In this document: positions 42,947 to 51,724 of the stretch, one piece after another
Numbering within the stretch: the first letter of the stretch is position 1
How the letters are laid out: every line of letters starts with the position of its first letter
Source: Sinorhizobium sp. RAC02
GTDB lineage: Bacteria; Pseudomonadota; Alphaproteobacteria; Rhizobiales; Rhizobiaceae
NCBI RefSeq assembly: GCF_001713395.1
Contig: NZ_CP016450.1
Location: 2,046,001 to 2,110,000, forward strand
Length of the DNA: 64,000 bases
Direction: 5' to 3'
Program-made: the position numbers and the translations under genes
Notes under the pieces: generated by a model
What the model was told of the DNA's origin: nothing
Database searches by the model: none
The model's input: only the letters and a program-made list of their open reading frames with translations

Positions 42947-43717
42947 CTATGACCGCAACTTGCCACCTATCACATGATATACTGGAGCACTTAAATTGGG
43001 GAATAAACGAATGCGCACAATCAAATGCCCCGTTTCGGTGTGAGTAATACTCTGCATTTGAAAAACGTCATCCGTGGGTGATGACACGAACCAATCAACG
43101 GCACTTCCCACCCAATGCCAATATTCTTCAGTTTTTTCACAGATCAAATCCGTTAGAAGATGCTGGAAACCATCCAGACCATATATACAAACCAGATACC
43201 CATGGGCCATTTTAGCAAGGAATCGCGCGAACTTCGTGAAATCCATACTCGCGATTTTTACCGCGCCTCCATCGCCTGAGACACGAGAAAGTGCGTCAAA
43301 ATCAGAGATATGCACCCACTCATCGGTTAATGGATCAACAACCGCTTTATCAGTCAATGTTCTTAAAAGGCGAGAAACAGGATACTGAGGCAATACAAGA
43401 AAAATAGGCAACTCATTTTTGTTCAAGTAGACGCTTTCGATACTTAGGTCTTTTTTTGTAACTTGGAACGCAACGCTTTCGGGTCTTTGTTCTGGATGCC
43501 GGGTTTTTAGGTCAAGCGCAATTCGGGTGTTCCCAAAATGATTTCTAAGGCAAAAATTCTCTACTTTTTGAGTTTTCTTTCTGCAATCCTCGCAACTTGA
43601 ACGAGGCAAGATCCACGTCCCTCCCAACCCATAAGGTATTACGTGTTCCTTGGAGAAAGGCCCTTCCCTATCCCCGCAATAAATGCACCTGAAAACCGGA
43701 GGAAATACCGTTTCCAT
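42947..43717 (-). CDS. HNH endonuclease-like protein in an AT-rich islet
   Basis: 256 residues. The N-terminus has the HNH zinc framework: Cys11/Cys14 in CIYCG, KEHVIPYGLGG with His25, and Cys42/Cys45 in CEDC. The rest (about 60-256) is an unrecognised domain, including WHWVGSAVDWFVSSPTDD. Base composition is clearly more AT-rich than all neighbours, so the gene was probably acquired. It lies next to tRNA-Gln. It could be a restriction or mobile-element nuclease; no methylase, helicase or recombinase is adjacent. Confidence 0.72.
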   Translation of the reverse strand: METVFPPVFRCIYCGDREGPFSKEHVIPYGLGGTWILPRSSCEDCRKKTQKVENFCLRNHFGNTRIALDLKTRHPEQRPESVAFQVTKKDLSIESVYLNKNELPIFLVLPQYPVSRLLRTLTDKAVVDPLTDEWVHISDFDALSRVSGDGGAVKIASMDFTKFARFLAKMAHGYLVCIYGLDGFQHLLTDLICEKTEEYWHWVGSAVDWFVSSPTDDVFQMQSITHTETGHLIVRIRLFPNLSAPVYHVIGGKLRS

Positions 43718-43832
43718 GGCGATCCAACTTTCATTGTTAAATATTCAACGTAGAACGATCATGCCAATTATTTTGATGTGAGCAAGCAAAGCGTCACAAC
43801 ACAATTTTGAATGAAATAACGTAGAAATGTGG

Positions 43833-43907
43833 TGGCTGGGGCGCCAGGATTCGAACCTGGGAATGCCGGTACCAAAAACCGGTGCCTTACCGCTTGGCGA
43901 CGCCCCA
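43833..43907 (-). tRNA. tRNA-Gln (anticodon TTG)
   Basis: 75 bases including encoded CCA, on the minus strand. Acceptor arms TGGGGCG/CGCCCCA; D arm GCCAAGCGGTAAGGC; anticodon stem CCGGT/ACCGG with loop TTTTGGT giving anticodon TTG; T arm CCAGG-TTCGAAT-CCTGG. Its 3' end faces the AT-rich HNH gene. Confidence 0.96.
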
Positions 43908-44135
43908 ACATAGCGGGAGCCTGATAGCAAAGGGCGGGCGGGCGGACAATGGTTAAGTTCCGGTTTGTGCGATTATTCTCGCCGGGATCCTCTTGATTCG
44001 TCTGCGATCGGCGGGCTTCGCGCTTGGCAGGCGGACACGGCGGGGCTAGGGTCCGGCCGTTAGATCGTCCTTTCGGCGGCAGGTCGCCCGGCCATTCGGG
44101 GTTGTGAGACTGCCGCTTCCTCATGAGGAGCCGCC

Positions 44136-44432
44136 ATGTCCAAGTTCCGCGCCCGCCCGCCGGCCGTGCCGACCATTCTTCTCGACGATGCGGTGGTGCG
44201 CGTCACGCGCTGGGATTTCGAGCCGGGTGCCGATACCGGCCACCATGTGCATGGGCTCGGCTATGTCGTGGTGCCGATGACCGATTGCGACTTCCTGATC
44301 GAGGAGGAGACGGGCGAGCGGCGGGTGCATAGCAAGGCCGGCGCCGTCTACCGGCGCGAGGCCGGCGTGGCGCACAATGTCGTCAATGGCGGCGATACGC
44401 CGATGAGCTTTATCGAAATCGAGTACAAGTGA
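44136..44432 (+). CDS. Small cupin-domain protein
   Basis: 98 residues forming one cupin barrel. The metal-binding motif HHVHGLGYVVVPMTD (His, His, later Glu missing or shifted) and the second block AHNVVNGGDTPMSFIEIE are recognisable. Such small cupins bind a metal and a small ligand or act as sensors. GAGGAG precedes the start. Its stop overlaps the next gene's GTG start in GTGA, so it is coupled with the metallo-hydrolase and may belong to the same degradative step. Confidence 0.82.
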   Translation: MSKFRARPPAVPTILLDDAVVRVTRWDFEPGADTGHHVHGLGYVVVPMTDCDFLIEEETGERRVHSKAGAVYRREAGVAHNVVNGGDTPMSFIEIEYK

Positions 44433-45385
44433 CGGCCGTGGCGATCTCCAAGCAAGACGACAGCCGGGAACCCCCGCATTTCAATCTCGAGTTCAAGCCA
44501 GCCTATGGCGAGGCGGTGCCGGTCGCCGCGCGTGTCGAGCGCGTTACCGTCAACAATCCGAGCCCCTTCACCTTTCACGGCACGAACAGCTACATCGTCG
44601 GCGATCGGTCGGTCGCGGTGATCGACCCCGGCCCGGAGGACGAGGCGCATTTCCAGGCGCTGATGACGGCGCTTGCCGGCCGCGAGGTGACGCATATCGC
44701 CGTCAGCCACACCCACCGCGACCACTCTCCCCTCGCCCGCCGGCTGAAGGCGGAGACCGGCGCGATTGTCGTTGCGGAAGGCCCGCACCGGGCGTCCCGG
44801 CCGCTGCATGCCGGCGAGAGCAATCCCTTCGCAGAGAGCTCGGACGTGGACTTCGTGCCGGATGTTGCACTTGCCCATGGCGACCGGGTGGAGGGTGACG
44901 GCTGGGCACTGACGGCGCTGCTGACGCCCGGCCACACCGCAAACCATGCCGCCTTCGCCCTCGACGGGCCGGAGGGCATCGTGTTTTCCGCCGACCATGT
45001 CATGGCGTGGGCAACCAGCATCGTGGCGCCGCCGGACGGGGCCATGGCGGATTACATGGCCTCGCTCGATCGGCTGCTGGAGCGGGACGACCGCCTCTAT
45101 TTTCCCGGCCATGGCGGGCCGGTGACCGAGCCGGCCGCGTTCCTGCGTGGCCTGCGCACCCATCGGCGCATGCGCGAGCGGGCGGTGCGCGAACGTATTC
45201 GCGCCGGCGACCGGCTGATCGCCGACATGGTGAAGGTGATCTACCGCGAAACCGACCCCCGCCTGCATGGCGCGGCAGCACTTTCGGTGCTGGCGCATCT
45301 GGAGGACCTGGTCGCGCGCGGCGAAGTGGTGACCGAGGGACCGCCCTCGCTGACGGGACTGTATTTCCCCGCACCCGGCCTCTGA
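44429..45385 (+). CDS. MBL-fold metallo-hydrolase (LACTB2-like)
   Basis: 318 residues. The metallo-beta-lactamase motif SHTHRDHS is at about 93-100, with TPGHTANHAAF and the metal aspartate FSADHVMAW further on; a C-terminal helical domain of about 60 residues (TDPRLHGAAALSVLAHLEDL) is typical of LACTB2-like enzymes. It is probably a zinc hydrolase of thioester, lactone or RNA substrates; which one cannot be read from the sequence. The GTG start overlaps the cupin stop. Convergent with the DUF1499 gene, whose stop is adjacent. Confidence 0.88.
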   Translation: MTAVAISKQDDSREPPHFNLEFKPAYGEAVPVAARVERVTVNNPSPFTFHGTNSYIVGDRSVAVIDPGPEDEAHFQALMTALAGREVTHIAVSHTHRDHSPLARRLKAETGAIVVAEGPHRASRPLHAGESNPFAESSDVDFVPDVALAHGDRVEGDGWALTALLTPGHTANHAAFALDGPEGIVFSADHVMAWATSIVAPPDGAMADYMASLDRLLERDDRLYFPGHGGPVTEPAAFLRGLRTHRRMRERAVRERIRAGDRLIADMVKVIYRETDPRLHGAAALSVLAHLEDLVARGEVVTEGPPSLTGLYFPAPGL

Positions 45386-46297
45386 TCAATCGCCCGCGAT
45401 GCCGAGCAGCTCGGCGTCGAGCGCCTTCAGGTAACCTTCGACAAGAGACGCACCGATGCCCAGGTCGTGTGGCCCGTAGCGCGAGGCCGCGCGCATGTCG
45501 ACAAGCGTCGTCTCGGCCTCTTCGCGCAAGCGAATGACCACGTCGAAGCGGAAGCCGAAGACCGGCGAGCGCCATTCCCCCTGCAGGAGAACATCGCCGG
45601 CGCCACCGACAGAGGGGATCAGCGGCGTTTCGAGCGGGCGCGCCTCGGGGATCGGTACCTCGCCCAATGCCTCGGCGCTCTGCGTTACCTTCTTCGGATC
45701 GACCACGAGGTCTTCGAGATCGGCGAGTATGTTGTCGAGCCCGTCCTCGGCGGTAATCGTGATGCCATAGGCCGTGGCGACCTTGCGCACGCCCTGATAG
45801 ACGCGGTCGAGCGCGCCCTCGTAGCGCCGGCCGGAAAGACCGGGATAAGCATCGAGCTGCACCTCGCGGTCGCGCGGCGTGATTGTGCCGAGGCGCGGCA
45901 GCCAATCCTGCGCGGCAGAAGGTTGAGACAACCAGGGCGGCGGCGATACCGTATCGGTCGTCACGTCGTAGATCGCCGGCTTGTAGAAATAGGCATAGGC
46001 GGCAGCTCCCGTCACGCCGAGCGGCAGCAGCGCAAACAGCAGCGCCGCAAGGGCGGCTTTGCCGCCGCGCGCGCCGACATGCCAGAGGCGGGCGAGCCCG
46101 GTCGCCGCCAGCAGCACGGCAAGCCCGGCCATCGCCGCGGCAAACCCTGCCAGTGCAAGGAAATGCGGCGTCGTCAGCGGGCCGAAGCGGTGCGACAGTA
46201 CGACGGCAATGAACAGCACGCAGGACAACAGCGCCAAGCGTCGCGCCCAATACGCCGCATGCGAAACAGGCCGTTCATACTGGATCGTGATCGCCAT
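45386..46297 (-). CDS. DUF1499 membrane protein
   Basis: 303 residues: three hydrophobic N-terminal segments (about 18-38, 46-68 and 82-106), then a soluble DUF1499 domain (about 140-295) with YEGALDRVYQGVRKVA and SPVFGFRFDVVIRLREE. The conserved end TLVDMRAASRYGPHDLGIGA is the family signature. DUF1499 is found in alphaproteobacteria and plants; function unknown. No clear operon partner: it is convergent with the metallo-hydrolase gene. Confidence 0.85.
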   Translation of the reverse strand: MAITIQYERPVSHAAYWARRLALLSCVLFIAVVLSHRFGPLTTPHFLALAGFAAAMAGLAVLLAATGLARLWHVGARGGKAALAALLFALLPLGVTGAAAYAYFYKPAIYDVTTDTVSPPPWLSQPSAAQDWLPRLGTITPRDREVQLDAYPGLSGRRYEGALDRVYQGVRKVATAYGITITAEDGLDNILADLEDLVVDPKKVTQSAEALGEVPIPEARPLETPLIPSVGGAGDVLLQGEWRSPVFGFRFDVVIRLREEAETTLVDMRAASRYGPHDLGIGASLVEGYLKALDAELLGIAGD

Positions 46298-46719
46298 GGC
46301 CTCACCGGATGCGTCTGCCGTCTCCTCTCCCTAACGCAGGACGGCAGATTTTTCCATCGGCATTGCGTGGGGGGCTTTCCATTGAGGTGGCGCCGCATGC
46401 ACGAAGGGGCGCGTGCGACACGGTTCCTGAACAGATTCTTTCGCCGTGAAATCGAGCAGTTATCAACAGGCAACAAAGTCGCCACTACGAAGACGCTGGA
46501 CGCCCCATTTGAGCTGGACCGGCTTCGGCCAGGCGGCATCAATCGAACGCGGGCAGGATCTGGCCGACACAACGGCCGCGCGCTGGCTTTGGGGTTGCAT
46601 CCGCGTGCCGTGCGGCAGCGCGAGAGGACGTCGAGCATTTCGGGCGGCAGCACAAAACCATGGTATTGAACCTCGCCTCCAGGCCGGATGGGAGGTGTCC
46701 GCATGAAAGGAACTGACCA
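46298..46719. other. Intergenic region before the pentapeptide gene
   Basis: About 420 bp. Several short frames on both strands have poor codon use and no ribosome site; I see no gene, repeat or terminator. The promoter of the pentapeptide gene should be here. No rhizobial LexA box (GAAC-N7-GTTC) was found. Confidence 0.45.
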
Positions 46720-47418
46720 ATGCAATCTGAAAGCCCGCCGAACAGCTTCATCGTCACGGAACAGACGCTCGACAGAGAGGCGATCTCAGCATTGGTTGCC
46801 CGCAATATCCCGGTGACGCTGCAGCGTTGCAATCTCGAAGAGGCCGACCTGTCCCGCCTCGCTTTCACGGGATGGACCTTCGATGCGTGCCGGTTGACGC
46901 GCGCGAAGTTCACCGGGGCGACGCTGACCGAGAGCCGTTGGTCGAGCTGCCGCGGACCTTTTGCCGACTTCACCGGGGCGAATCTGTCGGAGTCCGAAAT
47001 CGCGGGATGCGACTTCAACAATGGCGGCTTTCGCGGCGTGATCTTGACCTCCTCGTCTTTGAAGCGCTGCAAGTTGTCCGGTGCAAATTTCGCGGAAGCC
47101 CGCACGCTTGGCTGCGACTTCGAGGAAATCATCTTCGCAGATGCGCGCCTGCCGGGTTTTTCCTTCCGCAAGTTGCACCTGAAGCACCTCGACTTCAGCG
47201 GCGCCGATGTTTCCCGCTGCGATTTCCGCGAGGCCGTTTTCGAGGCTTGCAGCCTTCGTGAAGCGCATCTGGTCGACAGCCGGTTCGATGGCGCCGACCT
47301 GCGCGGTGCTGACCTTGGCGGCGTGCGTCTGAACAATGCCAAACAGTTCAAGGGCGCGGTCATTTCGCGGGCACAGGCGGCCGACTTGCTCTCCGAACTC
47401 GGTTTGAACGTTCTCTGA
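46720..47418 (+). CDS. Pentapeptide-repeat protein, Qnr/MfpA-like
   Basis: 232 residues made of about 35 consecutive pentapeptides of the A(D/N)LxX type from about 38 to 205 (LSRLAFTGWTFDACRLTRAK, then ADFTGANLSESEIAGCDF), forming a right-handed quadrilateral beta helix. The C-terminal end AVISRAQAADLLSELGLNVL resembles the Qnr/MfpA dimerisation tail (EAQQEQLLEQLGVIVL in Qnr). Qnr proteins mimic DNA and protect gyrase from quinolones; that role here is inference. A dimeric pentapeptide protein of unknown ligand is the safe call. AAGGA precedes the start. Confidence 0.82.
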   Translation: MQSESPPNSFIVTEQTLDREAISALVARNIPVTLQRCNLEEADLSRLAFTGWTFDACRLTRAKFTGATLTESRWSSCRGPFADFTGANLSESEIAGCDFNNGGFRGVILTSSSLKRCKLSGANFAEARTLGCDFEEIIFADARLPGFSFRKLHLKHLDFSGADVSRCDFREAVFEACSLREAHLVDSRFDGADLRGADLGGVRLNNAKQFKGAVISRAQAADLLSELGLNVL

Positions 47419-47601
47419 TCTCAAGGGCCGCCGCGGTAGACGTCGACAGTCGTCGTATCGTACGGAACTCCGCCCTCAGTCCGAAATGGGCGTTGACCGG
47501 CTCCGTTTCTCCCGCATGCGACACGAATTTCCTTGCGTGCCGCAAATTTGCCACGCTCGTTAACGAACGTTCACAAACGGGGGTAGTAAAGGAGCAAGAC
47601 G

Positions 47602-47982
47602 ATGTTGCCGACGCAGACGGTCGCCGAGACACCTGCCGCCATTCCGGCTGGAGAACCCGCCCTTCCCCTGGAGCTTCTGGAACTCGAACTCTCGCTCGAT
47701 GGCTTTTCCGGCGACGATGCCGGTTTTACCGAGGCCGTGCGCACGGCGGCCGGTCAGGTCGGCGGCGATTTCCTGTTCGACCTGCCGGCCTCGGGCCTGG
47801 CGGAGGACTGCCGGCGTATCGCGGCGCTGCGCGTGCCGAAGGGCGAAGATGGTGCGCTTGCCGTGGTTTTCGCGTTGCTCGACGCGGAAGGTGCCTCCAT
47901 CCGGGTGGAAAATCCCGATGAGAAGACCAAGGACCTGAAGCGTTTCGCGGACGCCTTCATCGACGTTCTACAACGCATCTGA
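47602..47982 (+). CDS. Hypothetical protein
   Basis: 126 residues without signal peptide or membrane segment. The N-terminal 25 residues are Ala/Pro-rich and probably disordered; the rest (LELLELELSLDGFSGDDAGF, RRIAALRVPKGEDGALAVVF) looks like a small alpha/beta domain. Codon use is normal and GGAG is ten bases upstream. Family not recognised. It stands between the pentapeptide gene and a small lipoprotein gene. Confidence 0.65.
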   Translation: MLPTQTVAETPAAIPAGEPALPLELLELELSLDGFSGDDAGFTEAVRTAAGQVGGDFLFDLPASGLAEDCRRIAALRVPKGEDGALAVVFALLDAEGASIRVENPDEKTKDLKRFADAFIDVLQRI

Positions 47983-48043
47983 GGACTTGCGGCGCGGCGC
48001 GGACAGGCCTATCCAAGGCGCGCAACAGTTTGCCGGAGTTCGC

Positions 48044-48301
48044 ATGTCCAAGATGCTGATTCGCCTTGCCGTCCTCGCCACCACCGCCCTCCTGCTTGCC
48101 GGCTGCCAGACAGCCGCAGAGGTGCGCGCCAACGACGAGAACAAATGCCGCTCCTACGGTTTTCGCGCGGGCACGGATGCGTTTGCCGAGTGCTTGCAAC
48201 GCATCGATCTCGACCGACGCGCGGATTTCCGCTCAGCCCGGGTGAACGATCCGTTCTGGGGTGGGCCGACCTATATCTACGTGCGTGACCGGCGCCGCTG
48301 A
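48044..48301 (+). CDS. Small lipoprotein
   Basis: 85 residues. The signal ends in LLLAGCQ, a lipobox with the modified cysteine near residue 21. The mature part contains CRSYGFRAGTDAFAECLQRI, with two cysteines that may form a disulfide, and LDRRADFRSA. Proteins of this pattern are common in rhizobia as unknown lipoproteins. The start at 48044 follows GGAG by about seven bases. A hairpin lies after the gene, between it and ppdK. Confidence 0.75.
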   Translation: MSKMLIRLAVLATTALLLAGCQTAAEVRANDENKCRSYGFRAGTDAFAECLQRIDLDRRADFRSARVNDPFWGGPTYIYVRDRRR

Positions 48302-48329
48302 ACGCGACGCCTGACTTTTTGCGGACCTT

Positions 48330-48350
48330 GGCGCCGCCGAGCGCGGCGCC
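48330..48350. terminator. Hairpin between convergent genes
   Basis: GGCGCCGC-CGAGC-GCGGCGCC, a perfect 8-bp stem between the lipoprotein gene (+) and ppdK (-). T-rich stretches TGTCTTCTCT (rightward) and, further off, AAAAAG (leftward) are only moderate tails. Confidence 0.55.
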
Positions 48351-48359
48351 TGTCTTCTC

Positions 48360-51029
48360 TCAGCCCTTGACGCTCTTGAAGGCGGCCTGTGCGGCGGCGA
48401 GCCGCGCAATCGGCACGCGGAAGGGTGAGCACGACACATAATCGAGACCCGCCTCTTCGCAAAAGTGGATCGATGCCGGGTCTCCGCCATGTTCGCCGCA
48501 GATGCCGAGCTTCAGGTCGCCCCGCGTGCGCCGGCCGCGTTCGGCGGCGATGCGGATGAGTTCCCCCACCCCGTCGAAATCGAGCTGGACGAACGGGTCC
48601 TGCTCGATGATGCCCTTCTGGATATAGGTCGACAGGAAGGCCGAGGCGTCGTCACGCGAGATGCCGAAGGTCGTCTGCGTCAGGTCGTTGGTGCCAAAGG
48701 AGAAGAACTCCGCCGATTCGGCAATGACATGGGCGCGGAGTGCCGCACGCGGCAGCTCGATCATCGTGCCGACGAGATAGTCGATCTCAACGCCGCTCTC
48801 GGCGATGACCGCCTTTGCCACGCTTTCGATGCGGGCCTTCACATAGTCCAGTTCCGCCTTCAGGCCGACGAGCGGCACCATGATTTCCGGCACGACGGCG
48901 GCACCCGTCGCACGGGCGGCTTCCGCCGCCGCCTCGAAGATGGCGCGCGCCTGCATTTCGGCGATTTCCGGATAGGAGATCGCCAGTCGGCAGCCGCGGT
49001 GGCCGAGCATGGGGTTGAATTCGTGCAGCGTATCGACACGCCGGCGCAGCACCGCTTCGTCGATCGACAGCGCCGTCGCCACGTCGGCGATCTCCTCGTC
49101 CGTCTTCGGCAGGAATTCGTGCAGCGGCGGATCGAGCAGGCGAATGGTCACCGGCAGGCCATGCATGATCTCGAACAGTTCGACGAAGTCGGAGCGCTGC
49201 ATGGGCAGGAGTTTTGCCAGCGATGCGCGGCGGCCGGCCTCGTCCTCGGCAAGGATCATCTCGCGCATCACATTGATGCGGCTGCCCTCGAAGAACATGT
49301 GTTCCGTGCGGCAGAGGCCGATGCCTTCGGCGCCGAAGGAGCGTGCCGCGCGGGCATCCGCCGGCGTTTCGGCATTGGTGCGCACCTTCATGCGGCGCGT
49401 GCGGTCGGCCCATTCCATGATGCGGCCGAAATCACCGGAAAGCTCCGGCTGGAGCATGGGGATTTCGCCCTTCAGCACCTGGCCGGACGAGCCATCGATG
49501 GTGATGATCTCGCCACGCTTCAGCGTCACGCCATGGGCGACCAGCAGTTCGTTGCGCAGGTCGACGCGCAGCGTGCCGGCGCCGGAAACGCAGGGCGTGC
49601 CCATGCCGCGGGCAACGACGGCCGCATGGCTCGTCATGCCGCCGCGCGTGGTCAAAATACCCTCGGCGGCGTGCATGCCGTGAATGTCTTCCGGGCTCGT
49701 CTCGATACGCACGAGAATGACCTTGCGGCCTTCCTCCTGCGCCTGCACGGCGTCCTCCGAGGTGAAGACGATCGCACCCGTTGCGGCCCCCGGCGAGGCC
49801 GGCAGGCCGGAGCCGATGACGTCACGGCGCGCGCGCGGATCGATCGTCGGGTGCAGCAGCTGGTCGAGCGAGGCGGGATCGATGCGCGCGACGGCCTCCC
49901 CCTCGCTGATCAGTCCTTCCGTCGCCATGTCGACGGCGATCCGCAGCGCCGCCTTGGCGGTGCGTTTTCCCGAACGGGTCTGGAGCATCCAGAGCTTGCC
50001 GCGCTCGATGGTGAATTCGAGGTCCTGCATGTCGCGGTAGTGCCGCTCCAGCCGGTCGCAGATGCCGCAGAATTCGGCAAAGGCCTCCGGCATCAGCTTT
50101 TCCAGCGACGGCCGGTCGGAACCGGAGGCGATGCGCGCCTCTTCCGTGATGTTCTGCGGCGTGCGAATGCCGGCGACGACATCCTCGCCCTGCGCATTGA
50201 CGAGAAACTCGCCATAGAGCGAATTTTCGCCCGTCGAGGGATTGCGCGTGAAGGCAACGCCGGTGGCCGACGCATTGCCGAGATTGCCGAAGACCATGGC
50301 CTGGACGTTGACCGCGGTGCCCCAGACGGCCGGGATATTGTGCAGGTGGCGATAGGTGACGGCGCGGGCATTCATCCAGCTTGCGAAAACGGCGCCGATC
50401 GCACCCCAGAGCTGGACTTCCGGGTCCTGCGGGAATTCTTCACCCAACTCTTCCCGGATGGTTTCCTTGTAGCGCCCGACGACATGCTGCCACTCGACGG
50501 CCGAAAGCTCGGTGTCCTGCTCATGGCCGAGCCGGCCCTTTTCGTCTTCCAGGATTTCCTCGAAAACCTCGTGGTCGAGGCCCATGACGACATCGCTGTA
50601 CATCTGGATGAAGCGGCGGTAGCTGTCCCAGGCAAAGCGCGCATCGCCCGCATCGTGGCCAAGCGCCTGTACCGTGTGATCGTTGAGGCCGAGATTGAGC
50701 ACGGTGTCCATCATGCCCGGCATGGAGGCACGCGCGCCGGACCGCACGGAGAGCAGCAGCGGCTTTGCCGTATCGCCGAAATTGCGGCCGGTGATCGCCT
50801 CCATGTGGCGAATGCCGGCGCGGACCTGGTCCTTCAAGCCCTCCGGCAGCATGCGGCCGTTATCGTAATAGTGGTTGCAGGCGGAGGTAACGATGGTGAG
50901 GCCGGGCGGCACCGGCAGGCCGAGATTGCTCATTTCGGCAAGGTTTGCGCCCTTGCCACCGAGCAGATTGCGATCGCCCGCACTGCCTTCGGCACGACCA
51001 TCCCCAAAGGTATAGACCCACTTCTCCAT
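48360..51029 (-). CDS. ppdK: Pyruvate, phosphate dikinase
   Basis: 889 residues, the usual length. It interconverts pyruvate + ATP + Pi and PEP + AMP + PPi. The N-terminal ATP-grasp domain begins WVYTFGDG and LLGGKGANLAEM; the swivelling phosphohistidine domain has TRGGMTSHAAVVARGMGTPC with the catalytic His; the C-terminal TIM barrel carries GTNDLTQTTFGISRDDA and GICGEHGGDP with the active-site cysteine. GGGAGG precedes the start. It stands alone, leftward, downstream of a 48-residue membrane protein gene. Confidence 0.97.
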   Translation of the reverse strand: MEKWVYTFGDGRAEGSAGDRNLLGGKGANLAEMSNLGLPVPPGLTIVTSACNHYYDNGRMLPEGLKDQVRAGIRHMEAITGRNFGDTAKPLLLSVRSGARASMPGMMDTVLNLGLNDHTVQALGHDAGDARFAWDSYRRFIQMYSDVVMGLDHEVFEEILEDEKGRLGHEQDTELSAVEWQHVVGRYKETIREELGEEFPQDPEVQLWGAIGAVFASWMNARAVTYRHLHNIPAVWGTAVNVQAMVFGNLGNASATGVAFTRNPSTGENSLYGEFLVNAQGEDVVAGIRTPQNITEEARIASGSDRPSLEKLMPEAFAEFCGICDRLERHYRDMQDLEFTIERGKLWMLQTRSGKRTAKAALRIAVDMATEGLISEGEAVARIDPASLDQLLHPTIDPRARRDVIGSGLPASPGAATGAIVFTSEDAVQAQEEGRKVILVRIETSPEDIHGMHAAEGILTTRGGMTSHAAVVARGMGTPCVSGAGTLRVDLRNELLVAHGVTLKRGEIITIDGSSGQVLKGEIPMLQPELSGDFGRIMEWADRTRRMKVRTNAETPADARAARSFGAEGIGLCRTEHMFFEGSRINVMREMILAEDEAGRRASLAKLLPMQRSDFVELFEIMHGLPVTIRLLDPPLHEFLPKTDEEIADVATALSIDEAVLRRRVDTLHEFNPMLGHRGCRLAISYPEIAEMQARAIFEAAAEAARATGAAVVPEIMVPLVGLKAELDYVKARIESVAKAVIAESGVEIDYLVGTMIELPRAALRAHVIAESAEFFSFGTNDLTQTTFGISRDDASAFLSTYIQKGIIEQDPFVQLDFDGVGELIRIAAERGRRTRGDLKLGICGEHGGDPASIHFCEEAGLDYVSCSPFRVPIARLAAAQAAFKSVKG

Positions 51030-51159
51030 CGACGCCTCCCCAAATGCGTTTTCTCAATCTACATGAACAGCATGTCTTTGAAAACGCGAGATGATGAGTT
51101 TTTTGCTGCATTGCATCAAAATTACGACGGCGATGCAAAATTATAGAAACCAAATATAA

Positions 51160-51187
51160 AAGCCGTGCTCCTGCGGGAACACGGCTT
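51160..51187 (-). terminator. Rho-independent terminator
   Basis: Leftward reading gives AAGCCGTG, a 12-base loop, CACGGCTT and TTATATTTGG. It ends the transcript of the 48-residue protein gene, 22 bases past its stop, so ppdK needs its own promoter. Confidence 0.7.
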
Positions 51188-51209
51188 GTGGTTAGCCAGA
51201 CAAGGTCGC

Positions 51210-51356
51210 TCAGTTTCCCTCGATGGAAAGCCCCTGCTCGTTGAGCTTGATCTCGACGCCGTCCGGCTGCTTTTCCTGCTGATAGGCATAATAGGAAAAG
51301 CCGGCCACCACGACGATGAGTGCGCCGATGAGCATGTAAAGTGCGTTTCTATCCAC
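51210..51356 (-). CDS. 48-residue membrane-anchored protein
   Basis: GTG start, TGA stop. One hydrophobic helix (about residues 7-24: YMLIGALIVVVAGFSYYA) is followed by a short hydrophilic tail with DGVEIKLNEQGLSIEGN. GGGGAC lies upstream and a terminator follows directly, so it is a monocistronic small gene. Very similar small proteins with the VEIKL tail recur in Rhizobiaceae in my recollection; their function is unknown. Confidence 0.72.
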   Translation of the reverse strand: MDRNALYMLIGALIVVVAGFSYYAYQQEKQPDGVEIKLNEQGLSIEGN

Positions 51357-51724
51357 GTTTGGTCCCCAGTTGTATCACGCGTCTGCAAAAGCCTGCAGGT
51401 GCCCATAAATGCACGAGGCAAGGCTTTGTTCCGCGCCAGGATCGCGAAACCGACCCGCAAAAAACATCTCGGCGAACATCACGGACATCTTGTGCAAGCC
51501 GAGGTGGAAATGGTATTTTTGCGATCACCATAGCCGAGCATGCAGAATGAACGAGGCCATCTGGACGAGGAAGTGTCACTTCCTGCCCGGAAGAGCGAAG
51601 CGCTGCCATCTTCTGAAGAAAAACACCCCATGACGCGAGTAGTAGTGGCCTCACGGTGAGCCTGCTCGCCTGAATATTTATTGATGGAAATTGGAGTCAG
51701 CTTACAAAACATAGGGAGAGGATC
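51357..51724. other. Intergenic region between the 48-residue gene and the amidase
   Basis: About 370 bp, somewhat AT-rich near its right end (ATTTATTGATGGAAATT). It holds two divergent promoters. The short frames seen here have no ribosome sites or normal codon use. No repeat or RNA gene is evident. Confidence 0.45.

Noticed and set aside
43700..43910. Prophage or integrative element attached to tRNA-Gln
   Set aside because: No integrase, no duplicated tRNA end and only one foreign-looking gene, so only an islet of unknown origin is reported.
46298..46719. Small leftward gene between DUF1499 and the pentapeptide gene
   Set aside because: Several frames are open but none has a ribosome site, normal codon use or a recognisable sequence.
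48465..51146. Long open frame on the plus strand opposite ppdK (893 codons)
   Set aside because: It is the antisense shadow of the ppdK gene, which has all expected motifs; the GC-rich third codon positions keep the opposite frame open.
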